Shown piece by piece: positions 1 through 14,200 of a DNA stretch of 64,000 nt (position 1 is its first letter; every line of letters begins with the position of its first letter). The notes under the pieces were generated by a model. That model was not told the origin of the DNA and did not search any database. It saw only the letters and a list, made by a program, of their open reading frames with translations. Origin of the DNA: Pomphorhynchus laevis. Its lineage: Eukaryota; Acanthocephala; Palaeacanthocephala; Echinorhynchida; Pomphorhynchidae. The stretch spans positions 1 through 64,000 of the forward strand of contig WNNJ02000811.1 of the NCBI GenBank assembly GCA_012934845.2, written 5' to 3'. Position numbers and translations under genes: made by a program.

Positions 1-760
1 TTAGAAAAGTAAAATAATATATTATAAAATGTATTATTAAAATATAATAGTTTTAATAGTTATAAACTTATATAAACTTATAATATTTATAAATAATTAT
101 ATTATATAATATAATTATATATTATATCTATATAATATATAGATAAATATATAAATTTGTTAATATAAAATTATATTTAATAAATTAATAATTTTTTTAT
201 TATATAAATAAAATAACATATAAAACATTTACAAAATAAAGGTAACCTTCAGGTGGGTTACATACATTAATATTTGACAACAAAGGAAAACATCGTTAAT
301 TGTTTTAATTGTCATTCACAAGTTTGCTCGAGGATCTTATTATTATTCAAGCTACCTTTGCCAACTTAATAAAATATCCATTTTATTAATGTATATTTTA
401 TACTATTATACTATTAATAGTATAATAGTATAATTATATATTAATAGTATATACCATTTATACTATTTCATAATGTTTACTATTTTCAAACTTTTAGTTT
501 GAAAATAGTTTGTTTCTTAATTTTAAGTTGATATACTTGTGCAGGCTGAAAGACTTTTGACTTATATTTTGCAAATTTAATTGAATTCATTTCTGATTTC
601 AAATTAAATCAGCGTTGGTATGGGAAGGTGCTACCTTTAATTTGAGAACCTACCTATTTTTGCAATTAATTTCTATTATCTAACTAGTCATCTATAGTTT
701 GTTTCCTAATTTTATGTTGATATACCTGTTAAGTCTATGTTGTAATTAAAATTTTATTCT
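1..760. other. AT-rich intergenic DNA downstream of the kinase gene
   Basis: Nearly pure A/T from 1 to 240, then a palindromic TA-rich stretch at 400-470 built from repeats of ACTATTA and TAATAGT. Bases 580-650 share an AAATTAAATCAGCG-GGTA-GGGAA motif with 47,190-47,260, so a short dispersed repeat is present in both places. No gene is visible. The 3' end of the kinase transcript probably lies between here and 1,826. Confidence 0.5.
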
Positions 761-825
761 GCACGCTACTTTAAATCTATATATACGCTAACAGCAGTAC
801 GCTACATTTCAGTTTAGGTGGACCT

Positions 826-1045
826 CATCAGCTACTGAACCAATACTTAAGTTTCTCGTTTCGATCCTTTTAGTGTTGGCTGACGAGCACTCGACTCGTC
901 TACTTTTATTGACAATTAGATTTAATGAAAGTCTACATATAAGACTAAAGTCTTTCATTAAATCTAATTGCCAATAAAAGCAGACGAGTCGAGTGATCGT
1001 CCACTGGCATTGAAAGGACCGGCGTTAAAATGATCAGTAGCTGAT
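826..1045. repeat. Foldback element (220-bp near-perfect palindrome)
   Basis: The arms 826-934 and 947-1,045 are inverted copies meeting at a small spacer. The outer part reads CATCAGCTACTGA on the left and TCAGTAGCTGAT on the right. The inner part is a tight match around GACTCGTCT and CAATTAGATTTAATGAAAG. Partial extra copies of the same arm lie at 1,060-1,140 and 1,321-1,385. The same arm sequence recurs at 21,890-22,050 and 42,345-42,530. The form fits a small non-autonomous foldback DNA transposon. No transposase or clear target duplication was seen. Confidence 0.7.
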
Positions 1046-1826
1046 CGGCAGACGTATTAGATCGGCAGACTAGTCGAGTGATCACCAGCCAGCATTAGAA
1101 GGACTGAAACCTGAAACGTAGGTATTGGATCAGAAGCTGATGAGTAGTCTTGTATCGGTAATCCACAAATATTGAAATTAGCGTATTGCTGTTTGCTTAT
1201 AAATAAGATTAAAGTAGCGCGTAGAGTAAAAGTAGTCATCAAAATTTCAATGGTAAAAATAACTGCGCATGTATATCAACACAATATATATGTATCTAAT
1301 TGTTTTATTTGTAAAAATGGTCAGACGAGTCGAGTGCTCGTCAGCCAATAAAACTGAAACGTCGAAAGTATGTATTAGATAAGTAAACCAATAATGTATT
1401 TCATAATAGAATACAAATTTTAAATAATAAATTTGTGCTTTGCTAGTAAATTACATCATTGTTTACTGTTTGTAAACAATAAAAATATTGACGATTAATT
1501 AATATTAAATATAATATTAATTATTAAAACGTATTATAAAGTCTAATTAAAAATTGTTTAAACTTTGATCATGAGCAAGGCTAATGACCCTGTTTTGAGT
1601 GTCAAAATAGTTTCAATAACCCAATGTTATTTGACCAATAATCCAACCTATAAAACTGTTCGAAAAACTGTTTGTTTCGCTGAAGATGATAGAAGCTATC
1701 GAAATTTTGTAACCTTATTGAAATTAAATCTTTTCACTAAATTTCTTAGTTCCTTTAAAGTAAAAATCATTTATAGAAAGAAATTAATATTTTTGATATA
1801 TTATTTAATAAAAAATAACGATATTT
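1046..1826. other. Foldback-arm fragments and AT-rich DNA
   Basis: Contains two further partial foldback arms (1,060-1,140 and 1,321-1,385, each with a GA(C)TAGTCGAGTG or GACGAGTCGAGTG core). From 1,400 to 1,826 there is AT-rich DNA that is probably the 3' UTR or downstream flank of the kinase gene on the minus strand. Confidence 0.45.
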
Positions 1827-2263
1827 TTAAGACATTTGTCCTAGAGGACGTAATTTTATTGCAGCAATCATCTCAGAGATATTTACCTAAATGATAATTG
1901 CAGACAACGTTACAATATTTATCGTATTTCTTTTTGTAAATGTAATCAAAAATTTCTTGCTTACCGAAGTTCTTCTAAATTCCACAAGGCAGCTTTGTAC
2001 TCCCGACTTACTCATAGGATAGAGACATACTTTAAATTCTACTTTCGACGAAGATATTAACATCTATGTCAACAAAGCAAATAAGTTGAAAACGTATCAA
2101 TAGCAATAACCTCATCTTTGTTTGATTCCATTTTGCATGTTAAGCTATTAATGGATATCAGTTTCCTTAAAATACGATAGACCTTATCTGGACTTATGTT
2201 CTTTGTCTGGAAGCGAGTCAATTTGTAACGAAGCTTATACTTTGAACACTGAGAGTCATTGTT
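1827..2263 (-). CDS. CHEK1: CHK1-like gene, exons 11-13 (KA1-like regulatory domain)
   Basis: Exons at 2,111-2,263, 1,965-2,063 and 1,827-1,886, with introns of 47 nt (donor GTTATT) and 78 nt (GTAAGC to ATCATTTAG). They encode residues 360-462 and stop at TAA (1,827-1,829). YKLTRFQTKNISPDKVYRIL aligns with human CHK1 RMTRFFTKLDADKSYQCL; SSSKVEFKVCLYP and CLVEFRRTS align with NNKLIFKVNLLE and ILVDFRLSK. This domain folds back on the kinase domain in CHK1. S363-Q extends the SQ/TQ cluster. The final exon is short and its tail (VNISEMIAAIKL) is less conserved. An antisense ORF at 1,565-1,894 is incidental. Confidence 0.85.
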
Positions 2264-5200
2264 CTAAAATTTTAAACGAAAATACATTTTCTAATTTACA
2301 GAATTAGAACAATCAATAAGTAATAATAATTATTCAATAATTTGAATTATTAATAAATGATGTTAGGAGTCCATTAACTGACGCTTTTCAAATTAAAGTT
2401 TATTTACTTGATAAATAATTGGTTCTATCCGATTTGATTGTGTAAAACATGGAGTAAGATAATACTCAGGATTCAGCAAGATCATGTTTTGAAAATATTA
2501 CAAAGATTGGTCGTATATACAGTTTTTCCATACCATTGCGGTTTAATAAATTAAAATGAAAGACCAAACAGTGTGCTGAAGATGTAAGTAGGTTATTTGT
2601 TATTAATTCAAAATAAAAATTTGCAGGACAAATGACACGTGATAAAATTATACAACAATTTTTAAAATTGATATTAATAAATGGTATTTTTATAATATCA
2701 ATATTTACTGCAGAGAAATCTAATATTTATCTAATATAAATATTATAAATATTTGTTAATATATTTATTAAAAATATTCCAAAATATATATTATAAATCT
2801 GTAATAAAGTTTGACAAAACCTGGTATTTAACACTTTTTCATAAATAGTGCACTCACTGATTTTTTAACTAAAAAAGTATTTCTAGATCATACAACTCTA
2901 ACATTTCAAGATTACGTAGTTATTGTAAATTACTATCGAAATGTTCAGTTTATTATCTTTAATTTCTGTGTTGTCCTCTGATATGCCGCATGGACATAAC
3001 ATCTTCATCGGACTAGCATGAATGCTAAGATGCTTACTGTGTGTTTAAGCTGTAAATATTTTTTGAAGTGTTCGTAATTAAGAGCATGCAAGATTTACCT
3101 AAAATTATAGCATACTTTAGTTGTTTAAATTACTTTAGTTTTAAGCTATAAATACACATTGTGATATTAAGTATAATTTATTACAAAATACATTTATAAT
3201 AGGAATTATAATTGGTGCAGTGGATTGTACGAAACAAATTCACCTTCAAAAATGCTCTATTTTAATATTGAGAAAGAGCATTATTATAAAATATAAATTT
3301 AGAGTGAAGTTTAACCTTGGACTAGAACAAAACAATTACACATTCTACGTATACATCAGTTAACATTACGTAAGGCATCGTACATTTACATACGTAAATG
3401 TTTGAAATTTTGCGACCATAAAAATTGTGTTAATTTGCTGACTGTAATGTCTAAATTTTTGTGTCTATTTAAAAAATAGAAGAAACAAACTCAACAGCAA
3501 AAATGTTTTATTTAAATTTCGAAAAAAGGCATAATAAGATCTCAAAGATAAATTTTAAGCAAAATATTCACACATTATTATCAGTACTTGAGCTCGAAAT
3601 GTATAATTAAAGCGTGTATTAAGAAGAACATAATGTCTATATAATGCCTTTTAAATTATAGCATATTTTTAAGGGATCGTATATTTACATACGTAAGCGA
3701 TCGTATACTTGCATACGTGAATGTCTGAAATTTTGCGACAGTAAAACAAACGTTTTTTGCTGATGTTATATCAAAATGTTTGCGCCTTTTAAATCTAATT
3801 AGACTATTTTGATATTTGCTAAGTTCATTAAAAATATAATAACTTTTTAAATTTAAGTAAAATAAGTTTTGTTATATTAATTGCATTTTACGTGGAAATG
3901 TATTTACAATTTGCACTGAAACTGCCTTTCTAATGATCAAATGTATGATAATATACATAAATATATAATTTAGAAAGCGACAAAATAAAATGTTCTTTAA
4001 TTTCTGCGTTCTCTAATATACTGCAAATCATGAATTCGCATACGATAAAGATAGTTTGATACACTTTTTATACACACTTTTTAAAAGTAAATATAATTTG
4101 TCGAATATGATATAAATAGTGAAAATTGCTAGTCATTTATTAAAATTTCCTTTTCTATGAATTTTATTAATGACGTAATTACAGATTCGTTTTGATAGCT
4201 CGTTTTAGATTTATTTGCCGTTTATTGCAATGCTATACGAAAGATACAAAAATTTCGATTTTAAAAGTTAATTGTTATGATTTTAAATAATTATTATGGT
4301 TATTATTTTTTATTTTAAATTTGGATTGCATTCGTAAAAAAGAATTTAATGCTTAAGAATGAATTGCTTATTTATTCTCGTTAATTTTTGTTTGTCCTCT
4401 GTAATGCCCAATGGACAAAAACAAATCATCGGACTAGCATTAAATTGGACTAGCTAGTCATTTATTAAAATTTCCTTTTCTATGAATTTTATTAATGACG
4501 TAATTACAGATTCGTTTTGATAGCTCGTTTTAGATTTATTTGCCGTTTATTGCAATGCTATACGAAAGATACATAAATATATAATTTAAAAAAGACGATT
4601 TTTATATTTGTTTAGTTTAGTCAAAAAATTAATTTTTTGAAATTTAGGTTATAATTCAGTTAATGTATTTTAAGACCAACACTGTTAAAACGAACCTCAC
4701 AGATATAACAAATAAATCCCATCAGCACACTGTGTCTACGTATTTTATAGGATACATAAATTAAATAAATAAATAAAATATATAATAAAAAAAATAAAAT
4801 AAAATATTATATAATTTATTTATTTTTATAAAATGTAAATTCAAAAACTAATCAATTTTTATGATAATAAAAATAAAATGGCAAAAATCGAAATACAATT
4901 TACTGTCAATTTTAGGTCAATGTTTTTTTCAAAACATTGATCGTACAAGCATGAAAACTCAGAGGCTTACTCATAATAGCTCAGGAGCTTACTTTTTAAG
5001 CTCTTAAAATTTTTGTTTCATGAAGATAATATTTTTATTTTTGTTGAATAATTAATACTTAATACAAAATAAATAATAAAATCTTAATAAATAATGGATT
5101 TATTAATAAATTATATGATTTACATTCACCTAATATAAGTTAAATGAATAATATATAGTAATTTTTTGCGCTAACAAACTGTTAAATACGAGTATAGGAA

Positions 5201-8200
5201 AATCAACTCACTGTAAAGTTATGGTAATACGCTAATCAAACAAACGTTGCATATGAATGCATTAAATTTTTCCGTTTTTGTTAGTCGTCCTCTGTTTTGC
5301 CCAATGGACAAAAACATCATCATCGGACTAGCATTAAAACTCAGATGCTTACTGTGTGTTTAAGCTGTTAAAATTTTTTGTTCTGAATAATTTGCCAAAT
5401 TACGCTTTACATACATTAACTATAAATGCATTTTTACAATTTAAACAATTTTGTTTTAAACACAATTAAATCTTTAACCATCTAATATTGTAATTTATTA
5501 AAAATGCATAAGCTAAGTTAATATTAACTTGAAGAACGTATAATTTGTTACAAATACAATCATTTGCTCGATTTATTTTAATTATAAAAAAGTAACAATT
5601 TAAATACTTCGCTTTTCAAACAAGCAGGTAATTGTTATGATTTCTTCAGTGATGTTACGTATCCGATAAAGTCATTTATTAAAAAATGCATCAGTTCAGT
5701 AAATGGTAATCTAATAAACGTATAATTTGTTACAAATACAACTGGTTGGGTGATTTATTTTAATTATAAATAAGTTACAATTTAAATAATCTGCTTTTCA
5801 TACAAGCATGAATATGCTCTGATATCTTCATTGATGTAATGTAATAGTTAAAGTGTATCTTTAATTGCGAATAATAGACAAAGTCAAATATTTTACAAAA
5901 ATGTAAAATGAGGAGCCAGTACAAACATTTAAAATTATTTCTTAACAGAAAGAATACTACTGTCAAATTCTTATTTAACGGCAAAAAGCCACTTTCAGGC
6001 AGAAATATTTTTAAAAATATTAAAATAATTATTCTCAAATTTATTTTGAAAAAGAAAAGAAATTATTATTAGTTTTAAAATATTCAAAAATGCTATAATA
6101 ATGAAAAGATATCGTTACCACATACGAAGCTTTCATTTATAAAAACAATGGGAAATAATATTTGATTAACTGTCATGTATGAAACGCAGAGTACAGAGAG
6201 AATGATGTTGTTCGTTATTTAAATAAATGAGTTGTTATTTAGTAAATTGGTTATTAAAAAAAACGCGTAAACGATGGGAGATACAAAAATTGTTTTTTTT
6301 AAAGATACAAAAGAAATCAGATACAATTTTTTTTTTAATTTGAAGTGAATAAATGGTTAATATATGAAAATCGTTAATTAGCAAAATAATCAGAGCCTAA
6401 ATTTTTCAAAGGTTTAACAGACAGTAAGATTTTAACTTTTATGCTAGTTAGATGAAGATGTTATGTTCATTGATGATTATGTTCAGTAAACAACATGAAA
6501 ATAATACCAAATATATTTTGATGGATTGTGAAGTTTATCGCCTGAAAGAATCTGAACTAGTGTTGTGTTATTACTTAGTCAATAATTTATTAAGTATGAT
6601 TAAAAAAGGAAGTTACTGTCACTTATTAAATCTTTCCTTCCAATGATTCGAATGTGACGAAATAGCAGGATCATTTTGATGTCTAGTTTTCGATTGATTT
6701 GCGTCTATCGCAATGTTATATGAAAGATCCAAAACTTTACGATCTTAAGAAATATATTTATTATAGTTTTTATCTGCAATTTAGATTTGCATTTGCAAAC
6801 ATAAAAAATAATCAAATGCCTATTTATGGAATGCTTGTTAATTTTATCGTTAATTTTAGTTTGTCCTCTGTTTTGCCCAATGGACAAAAACATCATCATC
6901 GGACTAGCATTAAAGCTCAGATGCTTACTGTGTGTTTAGGTTGTTAAATATTTTTTGTTCTGAATAATTTGCCAAATTACACTTTACATACATTAACTCT
7001 GAATGCATTTTTATAATTTAAACCATTTTGTTTTAAACACAATTGAATCTTTAACTATATAATAAAGTCATTTATTAAAAGTGCATCAGCTAAGTTAATA
7101 TTAACTTGAAAAACGTATAATTTGTTACAAATACAATCGTTTGCTCGATTTATTTTAATTATAAATAAGTTACAATTTTAATACTTCGCTTTTCAAACAA
7201 GCAGGTAATTGTTATGTAAATGTTTATCTGATAAAGGTATAATTTATCAGATTATAATTTACGATTTTGGTAATCATTCTTGTTCGATCGCGATTTATAC
7301 GAAAGCAATGTTTGCTCTAACTCACAAATTACAAAGATTATTTAATTATAAAATTAAATCAATTTTATAACTTAGATGTATGAAAAATGTTCAATGCAAA
7401 TTTGTTCAGATTTGAACTTTTACCGTCGTATATTGCATCATCAAACGAATTTAAATCTAGCAGTTTCATACTTTACATTCGTAGTATGCTACAAATACAA
7501 CAGTTTGTTCCACTAATTTAAATAAAAATTAGTTACAAGTTAAATAATCCGCTTTTCATACAATCAAGTAAATAATATGATCTCTTCAATGATCTTACGG
7601 AATAGTAACCGCGAGGCTTTAATTGAGAATAATTACAAAGTCAAATATTTCACATAAAAATATAATAGAAAGAGCGAGCACGATAATTTCGAAGCCGATT
7701 TTAAAATCAAAAAGACCGTTTCATACAGTGCTTTGCAATAAAAATATTAAATTAATTATACTCCAAATGATGTTGAAATTTAAATTTAAATCAGTTTCAA
7801 AATAATCAATATGGAGTTCTTCAGACTCATTAAAAAATGAGAAAAATATTTGATTACTGACTTGTACGAAAAGAAAGGTATATAAAAAGAATGATGGTGT
7901 TCGTTATTAAAATAAATCGCGTCTACGATGAGAGATACAAAAGTGTATTTTTTAAGTGAACATTCAGTCAACTGTTATATATTTTATATCTTGGCAAAAC
8001 GATCAGATTCAAAAAATTTTAAAGATCAAACAGACAGTAAGATTTTAGGTTCTATGCCAGTTGGAGGAAGATGTTATGTGGACAATACCGAAATTAACAC
8101 AAATGTATATGGATGGATCGTGAATCATACCGCCTGGAAGAATATGAACATTATGAATATCATAATGTTATTTTAAGAATATGAAGAATATTAGTTAAGC

Positions 8201-11200
8201 TCGTTTACACCAATCAGCGTTTTTGTAAACTAAGAATGTACACATTATGTTCTTGAAGGCAGAACTCCAAAAATTATGTTCTAAGCATGTTGTTCTTAAT
8301 GATGCATTGTATCAAATACTACATTTTAAACATTTTATAGTTTGCAACAAAACAAACTTTTGCATTTAGAACTAAAAAGGCTTTATTTGATCAATTAAGA
8401 ATTGGATCAAATTAATGAGGATTCCATATATAAAAAAGTTTACTGCAGACTAAATTAGAAAATGCCAAAGACATCAAATTAGCGCGTTTTATAAACAAAG
8501 CAGGTACGTGTCACGTTCGTTGAAGCAAAAACCCAAAAGTAAATCAATGGTTAGCTTGAAAAATAATAAAAATACGATATATTGAGATAATATTTCAAAA
8601 AATATTACTAGGCAACCAAGCTACGAATAAAGAGTATAAAACTGCTAGATTTAAATTCGTTTTATGATGCAATATACGAATATAAATGTTCAAATCTAAA
8701 CAAATTTTGCATTGCACATTTATCATACATCTAAGTGATGGAATTGATTTAATTTTATAATTAAATAATCTTTGTAATTTATGAGTTAGAGCAAACATTG
8801 TTTTCGTATAAATCGCGATCAGACAAGAACGATTACCAAACATAATGTTCCTTCCATTATAAACTGCTTAGATCACTAATAACAAATAAGGATTTTACTA
8901 TTTGAATATTTCAATGGAAAATATACATTGATGTTCGTTATAATCACGAAAGCTTCAGAACCTTTGGATTTATAGATTCATTTGATATATTTTACTATTT
9001 TGAATATTTTAATGTAAAATATACATCGCTGATCAGTAGAATAACTAAAGTTTCAGAAACTTTGGATTCCAAAACCTAATTTGATATTTGATAATATGCA
9101 TTAAAAAACTACTTTAACAATGAATACTTGGCAACGTCGTATATTTTACACATCATTTATTTTATGTTTGAAAGCGAATCGCAACTTATTCAATACAACA
9201 GCAGAATAATCCAGTGATGGCTTGCAAATTAAAATAAATTACTTTATGCTTATTGTTATTGTAAGTTAAAATCTATAGTCGTACTTTAGCACGTCTTATT
9301 TAATAAATAAGATGACAACTATTCAATATATCTAAGTGATGAAATTGATTTAATTTATAATCTAATAATCTTTGTTATTTATGAGTTAGAGCAAACATTG
9401 TCTACGTATAAATCACGATCGATCAAGAACGATTACAAAACATTTTACTATTTTGAATATTTTAATGGAAAATATACATCGATGTTCATTATAATAACTA
9501 TAGTTTCAGAACCTTTGGATTTATAAACTCATTTGATATTTGATAATATGAATAGAAACCACTTTAACTACGAATAGTTGACAACGTCATATATTTTACA
9601 GATATTTTTAAAACTTAAATTTTTAAATATTAAAAGAACAGTTCTAAATATTTCAAACATCAAAATTAATCCGTAAATTATAATTTTGTTTTTAACATGT
9701 CATTGTGCACGGTATTTTTAAAACGTAAATTTTTAAATATTAATAAAAAATTAAATATTTCAAACTTCAATAAGAATGATAAAATTACGTCTTGATAATG
9801 TAGAGCGAATGTTACATTACGTGATGACATTCTAAAATTATAAACATTCAAATTATGCACTGTATAACATCTAATTAAAAATAATTCATATTCGCATTTG
9901 TAAAATAATTACATAACTTATGGTTTATATTTTAGCATGTCATTGTGCACTTGAATCTCGAAATCTACTCTATAATGATTACGTAACATCACTGAAGAAA
10001 TCATAACAATTACCTGCTTGTTTGAAAAGCGGAGTATTTAAATTGTAACTTATTTAAAATTAAAATAAATCGAGCAAACAGTTGTATTTGTAACAAATTA
10101 TACGTTCGTTAAGTTAATATTTACTTAGCTGATGCATTTTTTAATAAATGACTTTATTAGATAGTTAAAGCTTCAATTGTGTTTAAAACAAAATTGTTTA
10201 AATTGTAAAAGTGCATTTAGAGTTAATGTATGTAAAGCGTAATTTGGCTAATTATTCAGAACAAAAAAATTTTAACAGCTTAAACACACAGTAAGCATCT
10301 GAGCTTTAATGCTAGTCCGATGATGATGTTTTTGTCCATTGGGCAAAACAGAGGACGACTAACAAAAACGGAAAAATTTAATGCATTCATATGCAACGTT
10401 TGTTTGATTAGCGTATTACCATAACTTTACAGTGAGTTGATTTTCCTATACTCGTATTTAACAGTTTGTTAGCGTAAAAAATTACTATATATTATTCATT
10501 TAACTTATATTAGGTGAATGTAAATCATATAATTTATTAATAAATCCATTATTTATTAAGATTTTATTATTTATTTTGTATTAAGTATTAATTATTCAAC
10601 AAAAATAAAAATATTATCTTCATGAAACAAAAATTTTAAGAGCTTAAAAAGTAAGCTCCTGAGCTATTATGAGTAAGCCTCTGAGTTTTCATGCTTGTAC
10701 GATCAATGTTTTGAAAAAAACATTGACCTAAAATTGACAGTAAATTGTATTTCGATTTTTGCCATTTTATTTTTATTATCATAAAAATTGATTAGTTTTT
10801 GAATTTACATTTTATAAAAATAAATAAATTATATAATATTTTATTTTATTTTTTTTATTATATATTTTATTTATTTATTTAATTTATGTATCCTATAAAA
10901 TACGTAGACTCAGTTAGCTGATGGGATTTATTTGTTATATCTGTGAGGTTCGTTTTAACAGTGTTGGTCTTAAAATACATTAACTGAATTATAACCTAAA
11001 TTTCAAAAAATTAATTTTTTGACTAAACTAAACAAATATAAAAATCGTCTTTTTTAAATTATATATTTATGTATCTTTCGTATAGCATTGCAATAAACGG
11101 CAAATAAATCTAAAACGAGCTATCAAAACGAATCTGTAATTACGTCATTAATAAAATTCATAGAAAAGGAAATTTTAATAAATGACTAGCTAGTCCAATT

Positions 11201-14200
11201 TAATGCTAGTCCGATGATTTGTTTTTGTCCATTGGGCATTACAGAGGACAAACAAAAATTAACGAGAATAAATAAGCAATTCATTCTTAAGCATTAAATT
11301 CTTTTTTACGAATGCAATCCAAATTTAAAATAAAAAATAATAACCATAATAATTATTTAAAATCATAACAATTAACTTTTAAAATCGAAATTTTTTTATC
11401 TTTCGTATAGCATTGCAATAAACAGCAAATAAATCTAAAATGAGCCATCAAAATTAATATGTAATTTCGTCATTAATAAGATTCCAAGAAATAAATTTGT
11501 AATAAAAAGCTAGCAATTTTCACTATTTATATCATATTCGACAAATTATATTTACTTTTAAAAAGTGTGTATAAAAAGTGTAGACATTATAGTCAGCAAA
11601 TCAACACAATTTTTAAGGTCGCAAAATTTGAGAAATTTACGTATGTACATGTACGATGCCTTACGTAATATTAACTGATGTATACGCAGAATGTGTAATT
11701 GTTTGGTTCTAGTCCAAGGTTAAACATCACTCTAAATTTATATTTTAAATTAATGCTCTTTTTCAATATTGAAATAAAGCATTTTTGAAGGTGAATTTGT
11801 TTCGTACAATCCAGTGCACTAATTATAATTCCCATTACAAATGTATTTTGTAATAAATTATACTTAATATCACAATGTGTATTTATAGCTTAAAACTAAA
11901 GTAATTTAAACAACTAAAGTATGCTATAATTTAAGGTAAATCTTGTATGCTCTTAATTACGAACACTTCAAAAAATATTTACAGCTTAAACACACAGTAA
12001 GCATCTTAGCATCCATGCTAGTCCGATGAAGATGTTATGTCCATGCGGCATATCAGAGGACAACACAGAAATTAAAGATAATAAACTGAACATTTCGATA
12101 GTAATTTACAATTAAAGAAATTAAATTAGCAGTTTATTAATACAGTTTATTAATAAATTTATTAATAAACTTTATTCAATAAAATTTGCCAATTATAAAT
12201 TTTATTAATGAAAAGTTCAACAATTGTTAAAATGTACCATAAATGTGTCAACAATCTCTAAATCGGATCAGAAAAGATCAACGATAATGTGGTCAAGCTG
12301 AACTATATTACTCAAATTTCTATTTGTTTAACGTCAAACACTTGACGTATTGCACAAGCGCAATAATAGGTACCTGACTATCCAGATTTTGACTGTCAGC
12401 ATCCTGAGTTTGGGAGCATACTTGTGGTAAAACAACAAGACAGCAAGAATCACATCCGCTTGGTTGTGATGACGAAATAGGTCGTCGTTTGTATGGTATG
12501 CTATACAAATCTTCATTAGCTAGTCGTTTGTAGGCGATCTCAAATCGCTGAGATCTATGCTGGGTCCTACAAGGGAAAATAAAAAATATATATAATTTTT
12601 ATTATTTTCAATAGACATGGTCATTCACTTACCCAGCTATGCATCTTCTTTCATCTAACTCACTGTTCAACTCGACTAATCCTAAATGTAAAGGTAATTG
12701 AATTTTTTCGATTGAATTAATTATAGGAGAAAGAACTAAAACTACGCAATATTTTACCGCAAATTCATTATTATGGTTTGTCGATTTAACAAATGCTTTA
12801 AAAATTTATACATTCAAAATCTCACATTTATTAATTTATATATTTTTTTATAAAATATAATATATTTAAGCGATTTGTAGATTGAGTGGACATTAATTGT
12901 ATGGCGTTGTTAAGAGATCAATTATCGAGAGAATGAAAGTTAGAATTATAAAATTAGAATCAAATAAAATTAAATACAGAGTAACGAATTCAAATACAAT
13001 TGAAAACACAAAATAAAATGCAGAATGAAATTATATTACGAATAAATTTATGTAAAAGGGAAACCACGAATTGAAAGTTTAATAAAACAGAAAATATTTA
13101 TAAAACCATTAAATTTTGTTTTATCAATATAGAAAATATAAAACTTTAATTCTACATTTATTTTGGTATTTAGCACTTCAATAACCCTATATTTTCATAA
13201 ATAGTGCACTCACTGATTTTTAAACTAAAAAAGTATTTCTAGATCATACAACTCTAACATTTTACGTAGTTATTGTAAATTACTATCAAAATGTTCAGTT
13301 TATTATCTTTAATTTCTGTGTTGTCCTCTGATATGCCGCATGGACATAACATCTTCATCGGACTAGCATGAATGCTAAGATGCTTACTGTGTGTTAAAGC
13401 TGTAAATATTTTTTGAAGTGTTCGTAATTAAGAGCATACAAGATTTACCTTAAATTATAGCATACTTTAGTTGTTTAAATTACTTTAGTTTTAAGCTATA
13501 AATACACATTGAGATATTAAATATAATTTATTACAAAATACATTTGTAATGGGAATTATAATTGGTGCAGTGGATTGTACGAAACAAATTCACCTTCAAA
13601 AATGCTTTATTTCAATATTGAAAAAGAGCATTAATTTAAAATATAAATTTAGAGTGATGTTTAACCTTGGACTAGAACAAAACAATTACACATTCTGCGT
13701 ATACATCAGTTAATATTACGTAAGGCATCGTACATTTACATACGTAAATTTCTCAAATTTTGCGGCCTTTTTAAAAATAGACGAAACAAAGTCAACAGTA
13801 AAAATGTTTTATTTAAATTTCGAAAAAAAGCATAATAATAATTCAAAGATAAATTTAAAGCAAAATATTCACACATCATTATCAGTACTTGAGCTCTAAA
13901 TGCATAATTAAAACATGCATCTAGAAGAACATAATGTCTATATAATGCTTCTGTAATATCTACATAATAAAAGTCTGAAATTCTGCGACTCTAAAAATAC
14001 ATAATCGATAGAGGGTGTGTGAGCTGCTACTTTAAATTGTTTGGAATGCGAACACGCTTCATTATGTTTACTAACGCCAGTATATTTATTTTCTCACATT
14101 TTCCACCTCACCAAAATGCGCAGTATTATATTATTAAATTATATTCATTATATTAAAAAAATTTAATTTATTTCCAAACACATTTACACATAGAACTATA

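Noticed and set aside
1565-1894. Plus-strand ORF of 109 residues starting MIMSKANDPVLSVKIVSI
   Set aside because: It overlaps exon 13 on the other strand. Its second half is a translation of AT-rich DNA and it has no further exons.
10273-10356. Box C/D snoRNA as an explanation for the recurrent core (ATGATGA and CTGA present)
   Set aside because: The CTGA lies before ATGATGA, there is no terminal stem bringing the boxes together, type B copies lose CTGA, and copies occur in both orientations within the gene.
12682-12830. Longer open frame upstream of exon 9 (KYCVVLVLSPIINSIEKIQL), which suggested an arrestin-like protein
   Set aside because: A strong acceptor (CCTTTACATTTAG) at 12,682 gives a phase that matches exon 8, and the downstream residues align with CHK1. 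The extra open stretch is intron.
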